NCBI GenBank assembly: GCA_002449585.1
Contig: DJXD01000053.1
Span: 82,498-146,497 of the forward strand
DNA from: Ruminococcus sp. UBA7013
GTDB lineage: Bacteria > Bacillota > Clostridia > Oscillospirales > Ruminococcaceae
Direction: 5' to 3'
Length of the DNA stretch: 64,000 bases
In this document: positions 17,247 through 25,647 of the stretch, piece by piece
Numbering within the stretch: the first letter of the stretch is position 1
How the letters are laid out: the number at the start of each line of letters is the position of its first letter
Translations under genes and position numbers: made by a program
Notes under the pieces: model-generated
What the model was told of the DNA's origin: nothing
Database searches by the model: none
The model's input: the letters and a program-made list of their open reading frames with translations, nothing else

Positions 17247-18191
17247 ATGAAAAAAGTAATTGCATTCATCAGCAGTCTGATGATGCTGAGTATGTCAGTC
17301 AGCGGCTTTATCCCAGCAAATGCAGAAACTTCTGAAACAATAATCTATGCTGAAAAATGGGATGAATCAGATAATACTGTCAATTCAGCATGCAACAGCC
17401 CCTGCTATTACAGCGAAATGCTCCATCAGGCAATGCAGGAAAATCCCTCTGCAAAATTTGCTGTAAAACTGGATTATCATCTTAGGGATGAATTTACAGA
17501 TGCATTCATGAATAGGCATACTATCGGAAATTATACTTATGATGCCTTTGTCAATCTTCATTATGAAAGTGCCGCATTCCTCAAAGCACAATCTGATCCC
17601 GAATTTCAGGAATTGCTTTTGGGATCTTCCTATGATGCAGATCATATTCTGACGGAAGACGAAACGGCACAGCTGATAGATGCTTATATTGACAAATGCC
17701 GTGAAATCCAGAATGAACTTAATGCTTATGCAGAAATCACATGCGCTGCATTCCTTCCTGATGAGCTGGAATATCTGGAAGAAAATCAGATTCAGATTAC
17801 TTGCACTGATCCTTATGTGTGTGCCATTGCGGATGGGGAAGCTTTGGCTAATTTCCCCACAAGTGAAAATTTCTGGTATACTGCATACTTGGCAACCGAG
17901 AAACAAACCATCGGTCAAGAAACATTTCCTTCGGATGAAGCCTCTACAGAACCGGAAGAAACGGTTGCAACGTTTGATCTTGGCGAAATCATTCTGTGGG
18001 GGGATGTCACATTGGATGATCAAGTCAATATTATGGATGTGATTCTGATCAATAAAGCCATTTACGGAAAAGCAGATCTTACAGATGCTCAGTTAATAGC
18101 CGCTGATATAAATCAGAATGGCAAACCAGATGCAGAAGATGCGCTTACTATCATGAAATATGTGATCAAGCTGATTCATAGCTTTGCTTAA
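17247..18191 (+). CDS. Secreted dockerin protein of unknown function
   Basis: The protein has 314 residues. A signal peptide (about 1-26, ending PANA) precedes a region of about 220 residues with no recognised fold, rich in Glu, Tyr and His, with four Cys. The C-terminal dockerin (about 250-310) shows GDVTLDDQVNIMDVILINKA and ADINQNGKPDAEDALTIMKY, two calcium-loop repeats of the same type as the dockerins of the ScaC-like protein and the GH26 enzyme. The product should therefore join the same extracellular complex. No glycoside hydrolase signature was seen, so it may be a peptidase, inhibitor or structural part. Own terminator. Confidence 0.85.
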   Translation: MKKVIAFISSLMMLSMSVSGFIPANAETSETIIYAEKWDESDNTVNSACNSPCYYSEMLHQAMQENPSAKFAVKLDYHLRDEFTDAFMNRHTIGNYTYDAFVNLHYESAAFLKAQSDPEFQELLLGSSYDADHILTEDETAQLIDAYIDKCREIQNELNAYAEITCAAFLPDELEYLEENQIQITCTDPYVCAIADGEALANFPTSENFWYTAYLATEKQTIGQETFPSDEASTEPEETVATFDLGEIILWGDVTLDDQVNIMDVILINKAIYGKADLTDAQLIAADINQNGKPDAEDALTIMKYVIKLIHSFA

Positions 18192-18205
18192 AAATCATAA
18201 TTATT

Positions 18206-18230
18206 GCCCTGCTTTTGCAGGGCTTTTTTT
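18206..18230 (+). terminator. Terminator of the secreted dockerin gene
   Basis: Stem GCCCTGC/GCAGGGC with a TTTT loop and seven T residues. Confidence 0.9.
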
Positions 18231-18259
18231 GAAATTTCTGTGAAAAATGTAACAAACTA

Positions 18260-18288
18260 TTGACAAAGTTTCAGGATTATGATAAAAT
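18260..18288 (+). promoter_or_regulatory. Promoter of pckG
   Basis: TTGACA-17-TAAAAT, leaving a leader of about 80 bases before AAGGAGG and the ATG. Confidence 0.65.
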
Positions 18289-18374
18289 AATATTGTCAAC
18301 AAGATTCATGAGTATGCTGTTTTAGATGCTCTGTGAATAAAAAAATTGACAAATGATCAAGGAGGTCTTTTATT

Positions 18375-20222
18375 ATGGCATTAGAAGGCGCACTAACCAC
18401 AAACCAGCAGGTGCTGGATTGGGTTCAGAAAATGGTTGATCTGTGTAAACCGGATAAAGTTGTCTGGATTGACGGCTCAAAAGAACAACTTGACGCTCTT
18501 ACTGAAGAGGTTACATCCCTTCCGGATGGAGATCCTAATAAGATGTATCATCTGAATGAGGAAAAACTCCCTGGCTGTCTCTATCACAGAACTGCTGTGA
18601 ATGATGTTGCACGTGTAGAAGATAGAACATTCATCTGCACCAGAACAAAGGAAGATGCAGGCCCTACAAATAACTGGATGGATCCTAAAGAAATGTATGC
18701 TATGCTGACACCTATGTATGATGGTGTGATGAAGGGTCAGACAATGTATGTTATTCCTTATAGCATGGGCCCCGTTACTTCTCCGATTTCTAAAGTTGGC
18801 GTAGAACTGACAGATTCTATCTATGTTGTTCTGAATATGAATATTATGACCAGAATGGGCAAAGCCGCTTTTGATAAACTGGGTGATTCTAATGACTTTG
18901 TCAGAGGTCTGCATTCAAAGGCTGATGTTGATCCGGAAAAGCGTTATATTGTACAGTTCCCGGAAGATAATACAATCTGGTCAATTAATTCTGCTTATGG
19001 CGGAAATGTAATTCTGTCAAAGAAATGCTTTGCACTGCGTATTGCCTCCTTCCAGGGCAAGAATGAGGGATGGATGGCAGAACATATGCTGATTCTGGGC
19101 GTTCAGAAGCCCGACGGCGATACAAAATATGTCTGCGCTGCTTTCCCGTCTGCATGTGGTAAAACCAATCTGGCAATGCTGATTCCTCCGGAAGGCTATA
19201 CAAAGAAGGGCTATAAAGTATTCACTGTTGGTGATGATATTGCTTGGCTGAAACCCGGCAAGGATGGCAGACTTTATGCAATCAATCCGGAAAATGGCTT
19301 CTTTGGCGTTGCTCCTGGCACAAATGAAAAGTCGAATTATAATGCATTAGCCGCTACTAAGAAGAATGCAATCTTTACAAATGTCGCTTTGGATAATAGT
19401 GATAATACAGTATGGTGGGAAAAACTGACAAAAGAACCCCCGGCTGATGCAACTGAATGGACAGGAAAGAAAGTCAACGGTGTAGAATATACACAGGAAA
19501 TTGATGAAAAGACCGGCAAAAAGAAGACGCTGGCACATCCGAATTCCAGATTTACCGCACCAGCTGAAAATTGTCCGTGTCTGTCTCCAGAATTCAATAA
19601 TCCGGAAGGTGTACCGGTTTCTGCTATTATCTTTGGCGGAAGACGTGCCTCTACTACACCGCTGGTATATCAGTCATTTGACTGGACACATGGCACATAT
19701 ATGGGATCTGCTGTATCTTCTGAAACAACCGCAGCTGCAACGGGTGCTGTTGGTGTCCTGAGACATGATCCAATGGCTATGAAGCCGTTTATTGGCTATA
19801 ATGTCGGCGATTACTGGGCACATTGGCTTGAAATGGGCGAAGTGCTGGGCGATAAAGCACCGAAGATTTTCAATGTTAACTGGTTCAAGCAGGACGAAAA
19901 CGGCAATTTCATCTGGCCGGGCTTTGGTGATAATATGCGTGTTCTGGACTGGATCATTAAGAGATGTGAAGGCGAAGCAGAAGCAGAAGAAACCGCCATT
20001 GGCTACCTGCCTAAGAAGGGCGATATCAATACCGAAGGCATTGAAGATGAAGTAACACCTGAAATCATGGACAAGCTTCTTGATGTTGATAAAGAACTCT
20101 GGAAGAAAGAAATTGCAGAAATGCGCAGATATTATGATGAAGACATTGCTGCAAAGGGCGGCCGTGTTCCACAGGCTCTGAGGGATGTACTGGATAAGAT
20201 CGAGTCAAATCTGAATCAGTAA
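18375..20222 (+). CDS. pckG: Phosphoenolpyruvate carboxykinase (GTP)
   Basis: The protein has 615 residues, the usual length of the GTP-dependent class. FPSACGKTNLAML is the kinase P-loop with the reactive cysteine, FTVGDDIAWL binds metal, and FGGRRASTTPLVYQSFDW and FKQDENGNFIWPGFGDNMRVLDWI are class signatures. It interconverts oxaloacetate and PEP. In Ruminococcus-type anaerobes the carboxylating direction towards succinate is often assumed (inference). Codon use differs from neighbours in the way expected for a highly expressed gene. Confidence 0.97.
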   Translation: MALEGALTTNQQVLDWVQKMVDLCKPDKVVWIDGSKEQLDALTEEVTSLPDGDPNKMYHLNEEKLPGCLYHRTAVNDVARVEDRTFICTRTKEDAGPTNNWMDPKEMYAMLTPMYDGVMKGQTMYVIPYSMGPVTSPISKVGVELTDSIYVVLNMNIMTRMGKAAFDKLGDSNDFVRGLHSKADVDPEKRYIVQFPEDNTIWSINSAYGGNVILSKKCFALRIASFQGKNEGWMAEHMLILGVQKPDGDTKYVCAAFPSACGKTNLAMLIPPEGYTKKGYKVFTVGDDIAWLKPGKDGRLYAINPENGFFGVAPGTNEKSNYNALAATKKNAIFTNVALDNSDNTVWWEKLTKEPPADATEWTGKKVNGVEYTQEIDEKTGKKKTLAHPNSRFTAPAENCPCLSPEFNNPEGVPVSAIIFGGRRASTTPLVYQSFDWTHGTYMGSAVSSETTAAATGAVGVLRHDPMAMKPFIGYNVGDYWAHWLEMGEVLGDKAPKIFNVNWFKQDENGNFIWPGFGDNMRVLDWIIKRCEGEAEAEETAIGYLPKKGDINTEGIEDEVTPEIMDKLLDVDKELWKKEIAEMRRYYDEDIAAKGGRVPQALRDVLDKIESNLNQ

Positions 20223-20235
20223 TCTGAACTATTTT

Positions 20236-20271
20236 TCCGTCCTCCTGCATTTGCAGGGGGCGGATTTTTTT
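20236..20271 (+). terminator. Terminator of pckG
   Basis: CCTCCTGC-ATTT-GCAGGGGG stem (one G-T pair) followed by CGGATTTTTTT. Confidence 0.85.
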
Positions 20272-20333
20272 ATAAATAATGACTAAAAAAAAGAGTTGTA
20301 TTTGTGGATAAATCACAAAATATCCGGAAACGA

Positions 20334-20362
20334 TTGCAATTTTTGTGTAGTTGTGCTATAAT
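20334..20362 (+). promoter_or_regulatory. Sigma-A promoter of the zinc-ribbon/Sel1 gene
   Basis: TTGCAA-17-TATAAT with TGC before the -10; leader about 65 bases. Confidence 0.75.
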
Positions 20363-20434
20363 GAAAATAGCATGAGTCATGGGGGAAGAATACCCATGTG
20401 GATTGAAATTATAATCAATAAAGGAGATTAAGAT

Positions 20435-21502
20435 ATGGCACAAAAAGTTTGCTATAGCTGCGGAGCGAGATTGGCGGCCAATCAGGTTAGCTGTAAAAAC
20501 TGCGGCGCACATCAATGGCGTAAAGGCACAGATAAAATGACTGTAGATCAGCTTAAAAAAGAAGCAGATGAAGAATATAATCAGGGCAGACTTGGCAACA
20601 GTGAAGAACATAACAGACATATGGAAAAATCTATGTTCCTGTATTCCATCATTGCTGAAAAAATTGCTTATATGGCACCCAAAATGGAAACAATTGAACC
20701 AATGGAACGCTGCATTCATATGCTGGATTATATCCTGATGCAGGAACGCCGTGCAAGCTTCCTCGGTGATGAAAGAAGACAGGCACGTTATAGAGATTTG
20801 CTCCAGCAGATTACCAATGCAAAGGATAATCTGGTTTATGAGCGTCTGGAAAAGGCACATTCTAAAAATAAGGCAGAACAGCCAACTCCGGCACAGGCTG
20901 CACCTGCTGCACCTGCTGCACCACAGCAGCCTATGAATACAGATACATTTGCTGCAACACTTTCCGCTGTACAGCAGCCAGCTCCGGCCGCCGCTCCAGC
21001 TGCTCCTGAGAAAAAAGTAGCACATAAACGGGATTCACTGGATGATCTTGTTGATTATGCTCTGTTTACTGTCAATGAAATGGATGAAATGGGCAGCTGG
21101 ACATTCCTCGGCAAGCCCAGAACAAAGAATTATATGATCAGCATGTTGAGTTTTCTCCGTGAGATCAAAGGCCAGATTGATACGCTCGAACCTAAGGAAA
21201 GAGAAGTTCTTCAGCATGTGATGTTCCAGGTGGGAGACAGCTATAAAAATGGCACTTATCCATTCCCCCAGAATCCGGACAAGGCCATTGCATGGCATAC
21301 AGAAGCTTCTAACAAAGGCTTTGTGCTGTCACAGCTGGCCATTGCAGAAATCTATCTCAATGGCAATGGCGGCATGAGAGCTCAGCCCGAAAAAGCATTA
21401 GAATGGTATCAGAGAGCCCTTCAGGCCAACAGCTCACAGCGTGTGAATGAATATGCAGAAGCTGCAATTGAACATATTAAATATACAATGAGCCAGCAAT
21501 AA
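20435..21502 (+). CDS. Zinc-ribbon protein with Ala/Pro linker and C-terminal Sel1-like repeats
   Basis: The protein has 355 residues. The N-terminus has C-x2-C twice (CYSCGARLAANQVSCKNCGA), a rubredoxin-like zinc ribbon. A helical segment (about 35-145) precedes an Ala/Pro/Gln-rich linker (about 150-195). Residues 255-350 contain Sel1/TPR-like helices (NPDKAIAWHTEASNKG, AQPEKALEWYQRALQ). No signal peptide, so it is cytoplasmic. Probably a protein-protein adaptor; partner unknown. Monocistronic with its own promoter and terminator, and well-adapted codons suggest good expression. Confidence 0.75.
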   Translation: MAQKVCYSCGARLAANQVSCKNCGAHQWRKGTDKMTVDQLKKEADEEYNQGRLGNSEEHNRHMEKSMFLYSIIAEKIAYMAPKMETIEPMERCIHMLDYILMQERRASFLGDERRQARYRDLLQQITNAKDNLVYERLEKAHSKNKAEQPTPAQAAPAAPAAPQQPMNTDTFAATLSAVQQPAPAAAPAAPEKKVAHKRDSLDDLVDYALFTVNEMDEMGSWTFLGKPRTKNYMISMLSFLREIKGQIDTLEPKEREVLQHVMFQVGDSYKNGTYPFPQNPDKAIAWHTEASNKGFVLSQLAIAEIYLNGNGGMRAQPEKALEWYQRALQANSSQRVNEYAEAAIEHIKYTMSQQ

Positions 21503-21506
21503 TATC

Positions 21507-21542
21507 AAAAGGCACTTCCGATTTTCAGGATGTGCCTTTTTT
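21507..21542 (+). terminator. Terminator of the zinc-ribbon/Sel1 gene
   Basis: Stem AAAAGGCAC/GTGCCTTTT with a 16-base loop that itself can pair weakly; T-run TTTTTT. Confidence 0.75.
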
Positions 21543-21563
21543 CAGAAACAGAGGTGTTTTTTC

Positions 21564-22190
21564 ATGACAGAAAAAGAAAAGATGACTGCCGGAATGCTAT
21601 ATGATGCTTCCGGAGAAGAATTGACAGAGATGAGAAAAAGAGCACATAAGCTTTCTAAAGATTATAACGATACTTATGAGGATGAATCAGAAAAGCGCAG
21701 ATTGATTTTACAATGTCTGCTTCCCCATGCCGGAAAAGAATTATATCTGCAATCCCCCATACAATTTGATTATGGCGTATTTACTACATTTGGTGATAGA
21801 TGCTATGCAAATTTTAATTTTACCGTGCTGGATTGTGCGCCTGTTACCATCGGGGATGATGTGTTTTTTGCGCCGGGTGTAACACTCGCTACGCCGATGC
21901 ATCCATTTCTTGCGGAAGAACGTAATATGAAACGCCGGGAAAATGGAGATTTATATGATCTGGAATATGCAAAGCCGATTATCATCGGAAATAACTGCTG
22001 GATCGCCAGCAATGTGACCATCTGCGGCGGTGTGACAATCGGCGATAATACGATTATTGGCGCAGGGAGTGTTGTCACAAGAGATATTCCAGCTGGTGTG
22101 CTGGCCGCTGGAAATCCCTGCCGTGTGATTCGTGAGATCACAGAACAAGATTCTGTTTATCTAAAAAAAGAATTATTCATTGCACCGTGA
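21564..22190 (+). CDS. Hexapeptide-repeat sugar O-acetyltransferase (maltose/galactoside acetyltransferase type)
   Basis: The protein has 208 residues. The N-terminal Mac helix region (MTAGMLYDASGEELTEMR) is followed by a left-handed beta helix with isoleucine-rich hexapeptides. Family blocks are FGDRCYANFNFTVLDC, the catalytic His in TPMHPF, and IIGNNCWIASNVTICGGVTI. It transfers acetyl from acetyl-CoA to a sugar 6-hydroxyl. Its last 14 bases overlap the convergent gerC gene. It starts 24 bp after the previous terminator; no separate promoter was recognised, so readthrough is possible. Confidence 0.9.
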   Translation: MTEKEKMTAGMLYDASGEELTEMRKRAHKLSKDYNDTYEDESEKRRLILQCLLPHAGKELYLQSPIQFDYGVFTTFGDRCYANFNFTVLDCAPVTIGDDVFFAPGVTLATPMHPFLAEERNMKRRENGDLYDLEYAKPIIIGNNCWIASNVTICGGVTIGDNTIIGAGSVVTRDIPAGVLAAGNPCRVIREITEQDSVYLKKELFIAP

Positions 22191-23070
22191 CAGAAATATG
22201 AAAAGAATGCAATGCAGGTTTCTCAAGCGGCAGATTTTGACTTTCTAGAAGATCTTGAATTCCTATCACATCCGCATCAGCGGCCAGCATTTCTCTGATA
22301 GCCGTTTCACATTGGGATTGCATCAGCGTTTCCAAAAACTGCGTTTCTATCTTTTCTGTGATCCAGATTTTGATATGATAATAAAATTGCTGATCATGCA
22401 GTGATTTTTCTATCCGGATTTTTCTCACAGAAATATCCTGTTCACCGTCGGGAGTCTCCAGTGTCATGACAAAGCCCCCTGTATTGCGCCTAAGCCAGTA
22501 CATCCCTTTTTGTGCCTGTTCGGATAATGCAGTACATGCGCCATCTTTATGCAAAAGCACAAGCCCCGGTGTTCCTTTTTTCTGAACCGGAAGCAATGCC
22601 GTTCCCAGAAAACCATGCCATTCGTTCAAAGCTGTGGATAGATCTGTAATACTCAGCAAGCCGCTTTGTTCTGACATGCGTATCATGTGAATCATGGCTG
22701 TATGATCCGGATCTTTGAAATAATCAGCTGGATCTGCATAGAGTACTTTGCAGGCAGGTGACAGACCTTTCTGAAATAATAATTCTTCCGCCGGATTCAG
22801 TGTGCATGTCCCATCCAGGCATAATAATTCCGTATGGCCAATAAATACTTTTCCTCCGGTAACAGATTCCTCCTGACGGATGACTTCTGAAATGCTGATC
22901 CCTGTGACAGGTTCACAGGGATCTTTTTCAAATGCTTGCGCATAAAAGCTCAGATCTCCGTCACAAGTCAGGCCTATTGCCTGTGTATACATCCGGTCTG
23001 ATATTGTTTCTGTACTGCATCCAGTCAGGAGCAGAAGCACACAAGGAATGAAAAATTTAAAATGCTTCAT
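22177..23070 (-). CDS. Spore germination receptor subunit C, Ger(x)C lipoprotein
   Basis: The protein has 297 residues from the ATG at 23068-23070, preceded by AGAAAGGAAC; a longer frame starts inside gerB without a ribosome site. A lipoprotein signal peptide ends at LLLTGC, so the protein is lipid-anchored. The body follows the GerAC pattern (AIGLTCDG, ITDLSTALNEW, ILEKSLHD-like strands). It forms the nutrient germinant receptor with the A and B subunits at the inner spore membrane. It overlaps gerB by 14 bp and runs into the convergent acetyltransferase gene. Confidence 0.85.
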   Translation of the reverse strand: MKHFKFFIPCVLLLLTGCSTETISDRMYTQAIGLTCDGDLSFYAQAFEKDPCEPVTGISISEVIRQEESVTGGKVFIGHTELLCLDGTCTLNPAEELLFQKGLSPACKVLYADPADYFKDPDHTAMIHMIRMSEQSGLLSITDLSTALNEWHGFLGTALLPVQKKGTPGLVLLHKDGACTALSEQAQKGMYWLRRNTGGFVMTLETPDGEQDISVRKIRIEKSLHDQQFYYHIKIWITEKIETQFLETLMQSQCETAIREMLAADADVIGIQDLLESQNLPLEKPALHSFHISVTVQ

Positions 23071-24070
23071 GGGATTGTTCCTTTCTGCGGACATGTGCGG
23101 AAAATTCATGAATGCGAAGCATCAGAGGGATCACAAAAATCAACACAGGAAGCAGCAATATGATCAAATCCGTCAGCAATGTCTGATTGATCGACCATGC
23201 AAGAAGAACCATCAGAAGCAGAGAGGCCGGTGCTGTCCATTTTTCCCGGATCGGATATAGCATTTCTGTGATAGATTCTGTAATACCGCTTTGTAATGTC
23301 GTATACATGACATATAGCATCACAAACACTAGAATATATAATGCATCGGCTCTTTGTCCCTGCAATGGCTGTGATAATGCGGTGAGTGTGAAAAATGGAT
23401 AGCCATTCAAAGAAATCAGTCTGCCCCCGGCGGTAATGCTCAGGAATAAGATCAAAATGCAGAAAATGGCTTTTGCCAGCAAATAGCTGTATACAGCAGA
23501 TTTCCGGCCGTTTCTGGCTCGATCACAGAGAATCCATGCAGCACCAAGCTCTCCGCTCAATGCAAAATACTGTTTCATGCCCGGCCAGAAACCATTTCCC
23601 TGTAATGCAATTCGGCTGATGTCGATTCTTTTCCATGCCCCAAGAATCAGCACAAGCACAGAGATCAGAAATAAACTCATCACAAGTGGGGCGCATCTTG
23701 CCGCCGCTCGCAATCCGGCAGAACTAGTATAAATACAAGTCAGAACAATCAGCACAGCGGCAGTCATCTTTCCCGATGCCGGAAGAAGTTGCTGAGGAGC
23801 GGCTTCCCAAAGCTGTGAAAATCCATGCGCACCGCATAATAAAAAATAAATCATATAAATCAGGCCAAGCCATTTCTGCGATTGCATTAGATTCCGAAAG
23901 GCATTTTCCCGAAGTGCCAGCATGGGCAGACAACAAAGCATTTCTATCAGACAGGCCGCCACTGTCCCCCAGATCTGTCCGCATCCATGCGGTTCAGGAA
24001 TACAGATCACTGACCATGCGCCTGATAAAATCAAAATGGCAAAGATCTGATGACTATGAATTTTGCTCAT
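23057..24070 (-). CDS. Spore germination receptor subunit B (GerAB/APC-type membrane protein)
   Basis: The protein has 337 residues and about ten membrane helices with LeuT/APC-like character (SKIHSHQIFAILILSGAW, QLWEAAPQQLLPASGKM). GerAB proteins bind the small-molecule germinant. The start overlaps gerA by 17 bp and the end overlaps gerC by 14 bp, so the three subunits are translationally linked. The family is assigned from topology and operon position; the germinant is unknown. Confidence 0.85.
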   Translation of the reverse strand: MSKIHSHQIFAILILSGAWSVICIPEPHGCGQIWGTVAACLIEMLCCLPMLALRENAFRNLMQSQKWLGLIYMIYFLLCGAHGFSQLWEAAPQQLLPASGKMTAAVLIVLTCIYTSSAGLRAAARCAPLVMSLFLISVLVLILGAWKRIDISRIALQGNGFWPGMKQYFALSGELGAAWILCDRARNGRKSAVYSYLLAKAIFCILILFLSITAGGRLISLNGYPFFTLTALSQPLQGQRADALYILVFVMLYVMYTTLQSGITESITEMLYPIREKWTAPASLLLMVLLAWSINQTLLTDLIILLLPVLIFVIPLMLRIHEFSAHVRRKEQSHEAF

Positions 24071-25511
24071 AATATTCCTCCACTGTGAAATTTCCTGACT
24101 GCATTCTGTGAAAATTCACCCGTGTGATCACATCACGCATTGACCGCATTTTGAATGGAGAAAGCGGTGCTGTTGCAGGAAAGCCAAATGTTTCCGTAGC
24201 GCATAAATTATATAATACTGCCATTCCCAGCAGGCCGATCCCAAATAAACCCCATGCCCCTCCAGCAATGATAAATAATACTCTCAAAATCGTAATAGGA
24301 GCATTCAAATCTGGAGTGACAAATCCGGCAATAACGGAAATCGCTGTCATTGTCAGCATGGGTGTGCTGATCAATCCGGATGAAACAGCCGCATCCCCAA
24401 TGATCAGGCCGGAAACAATGCTGACTGCACCACCCACAGCTTTCGGAAGCCGGAGACCAGCCTCACGGATGACTTCATACATTAATAAAACGAATATTGT
24501 TTCTGCTGGCAGGGAAAGCGGTGCTTTTTCTTCTGCTTCCGTGAGAATTAATACAAACGTGCTGTTTAATAATTCCGGATGATGCATACAAACTGCAATA
24601 TATAACGCCGGAAGCAGAAGCGCAATCAGACAGGATAAATATTTCACCCAGCGGATAAAAGCGGCATAATAAGGCTTATGTGTGTAATCATCCAATGTCT
24701 GAAAGCTTTCGATCCATAATTTAGGAATCACAAGCGCAAACGGTACGCCGTCTATTAATAAGGCTACCCGGCCTTCCAGTAGTTTAGAACATAAAATATC
24801 CGGCCGCTGTGTCATGCTCACGCTGTCAAACAAACTCCCCCGGCATTTTTCAAGAAATGGCTGAAGATAGCCGGGTGATAAAATAGTATCTAGATCTGTG
24901 GCGGAAATCTCTTTCCGGATCTGCCGCAATAACTGCGGCGGCACTCGATCTTTCATATAGCAAAGACAAATATCTGTTTGACTGAGATGCCCTGCTGTGG
25001 ATAGCTCAAATTTCAAAATCGGTGTTTTCATCCGCCGCCGAATCAATGACATATTTGTTCTGACAGCTTCCGTCAGGCCATCATGTGCCCCAAATAAATT
25101 AGCTTCTCCAGAGGGTTCGCTGATGCTCCTCTTGTCATACCCCTGAATCCCGAATGCTAATGCTTTATGCTGACCATCCGCCGCCAATATGATAAAACCA
25201 GAATACACCAGCCGGAATAAATCTGCATAATTCCTCACTACAGGCCTGTCCAAAGATAAAAGCATGTGATCTTGAATATAAGAAAATAATGCATCGCTGT
25301 CATGCTGATGAAAAAGCTGTGTCAGCGGAAGAATCAGCAGATCTGTCATGATAGTTGTGGAAATCATGCCTTCACAGGCAATCAACGCACAGGAAATATC
25401 ACCGATTTGCAATCGATTGATCAGCAAATCTGAACTATTATCAGCAAGATGCCGCACACCGGCAAGGGTTTCTTCCAAAGAATCTGGAAGCGCATTCTGT
25501 TCCGTCAGCAT
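24054..25511 (-). CDS. Spore germination receptor subunit A (GerAA family)
   Basis: The protein has 485 residues. A large soluble N-terminal domain (about 1-280) with the family stretches SSDLLINRLQIGD, DRPVVRNYADLFRLVYSG and EGRVALLIDGVPFALVIP is followed by four to six membrane helices with IFVLLMYEVIREAGLRLPKAVGGAVSIV-like GerA sequence. AGAGAGGTGA precedes the ATG. It is the first gene of the operon and lies just behind a sigma-G-like promoter. The germination receptor implies that the host makes endospores or has retained the genes. Confidence 0.93.
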   Translation of the reverse strand: MLTEQNALPDSLEETLAGVRHLADNSSDLLINRLQIGDISCALIACEGMISTTIMTDLLILPLTQLFHQHDSDALFSYIQDHMLLSLDRPVVRNYADLFRLVYSGFIILAADGQHKALAFGIQGYDKRSISEPSGEANLFGAHDGLTEAVRTNMSLIRRRMKTPILKFELSTAGHLSQTDICLCYMKDRVPPQLLRQIRKEISATDLDTILSPGYLQPFLEKCRGSLFDSVSMTQRPDILCSKLLEGRVALLIDGVPFALVIPKLWIESFQTLDDYTHKPYYAAFIRWVKYLSCLIALLLPALYIAVCMHHPELLNSTFVLILTEAEEKAPLSLPAETIFVLLMYEVIREAGLRLPKAVGGAVSIVSGLIIGDAAVSSGLISTPMLTMTAISVIAGFVTPDLNAPITILRVLFIIAGGAWGLFGIGLLGMAVLYNLCATETFGFPATAPLSPFKMRSMRDVITRVNFHRMQSGNFTVEEYYEQNS

Positions 25512-25533
25512 AAATTTTCACCTCTCTGTGATG

Positions 25534-25563
25534 CAGTATGTCCAATCCAGAGAAAAATATGCA
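25534..25563 (-). promoter_or_regulatory. Sigma-G-like (forespore) promoter of the gerABC operon
   Basis: Minus strand TGCATA, 17 bases, CATACTG. The Bacillus sigma-G consensus is close to TGMATA-17/18-CATAHTA, so only the last base differs. The predicted start lies just before the AGAGAGGTGA site of gerA. No good sigma-A promoter is seen on this strand here. Assignment is by comparison with the known consensus only. Confidence 0.55.
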
Positions 25564-25574
25564 GAAAAAAACAG

Positions 25575-25603
25575 TTGCATTCTGTCAGATTTTGTGTTAT
25601 ACT
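25575..25603 (+). promoter_or_regulatory. Sigma-A promoter of the CapA-like gene
   Basis: TTGCAT-17-TATACT, divergent from the gerA promoter. Confidence 0.7.
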
Positions 25604-25647
25604 GAAATTATTCAGAGAATTTCAGATATAGAAAGGAAAGAATAATT

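Noticed and set aside
20270..21025. A 251-codon frame antisense to the zinc-ribbon/Sel1 gene
   Set aside because: It lies opposite a gene with strong signals and begins and ends without regulatory sequences.
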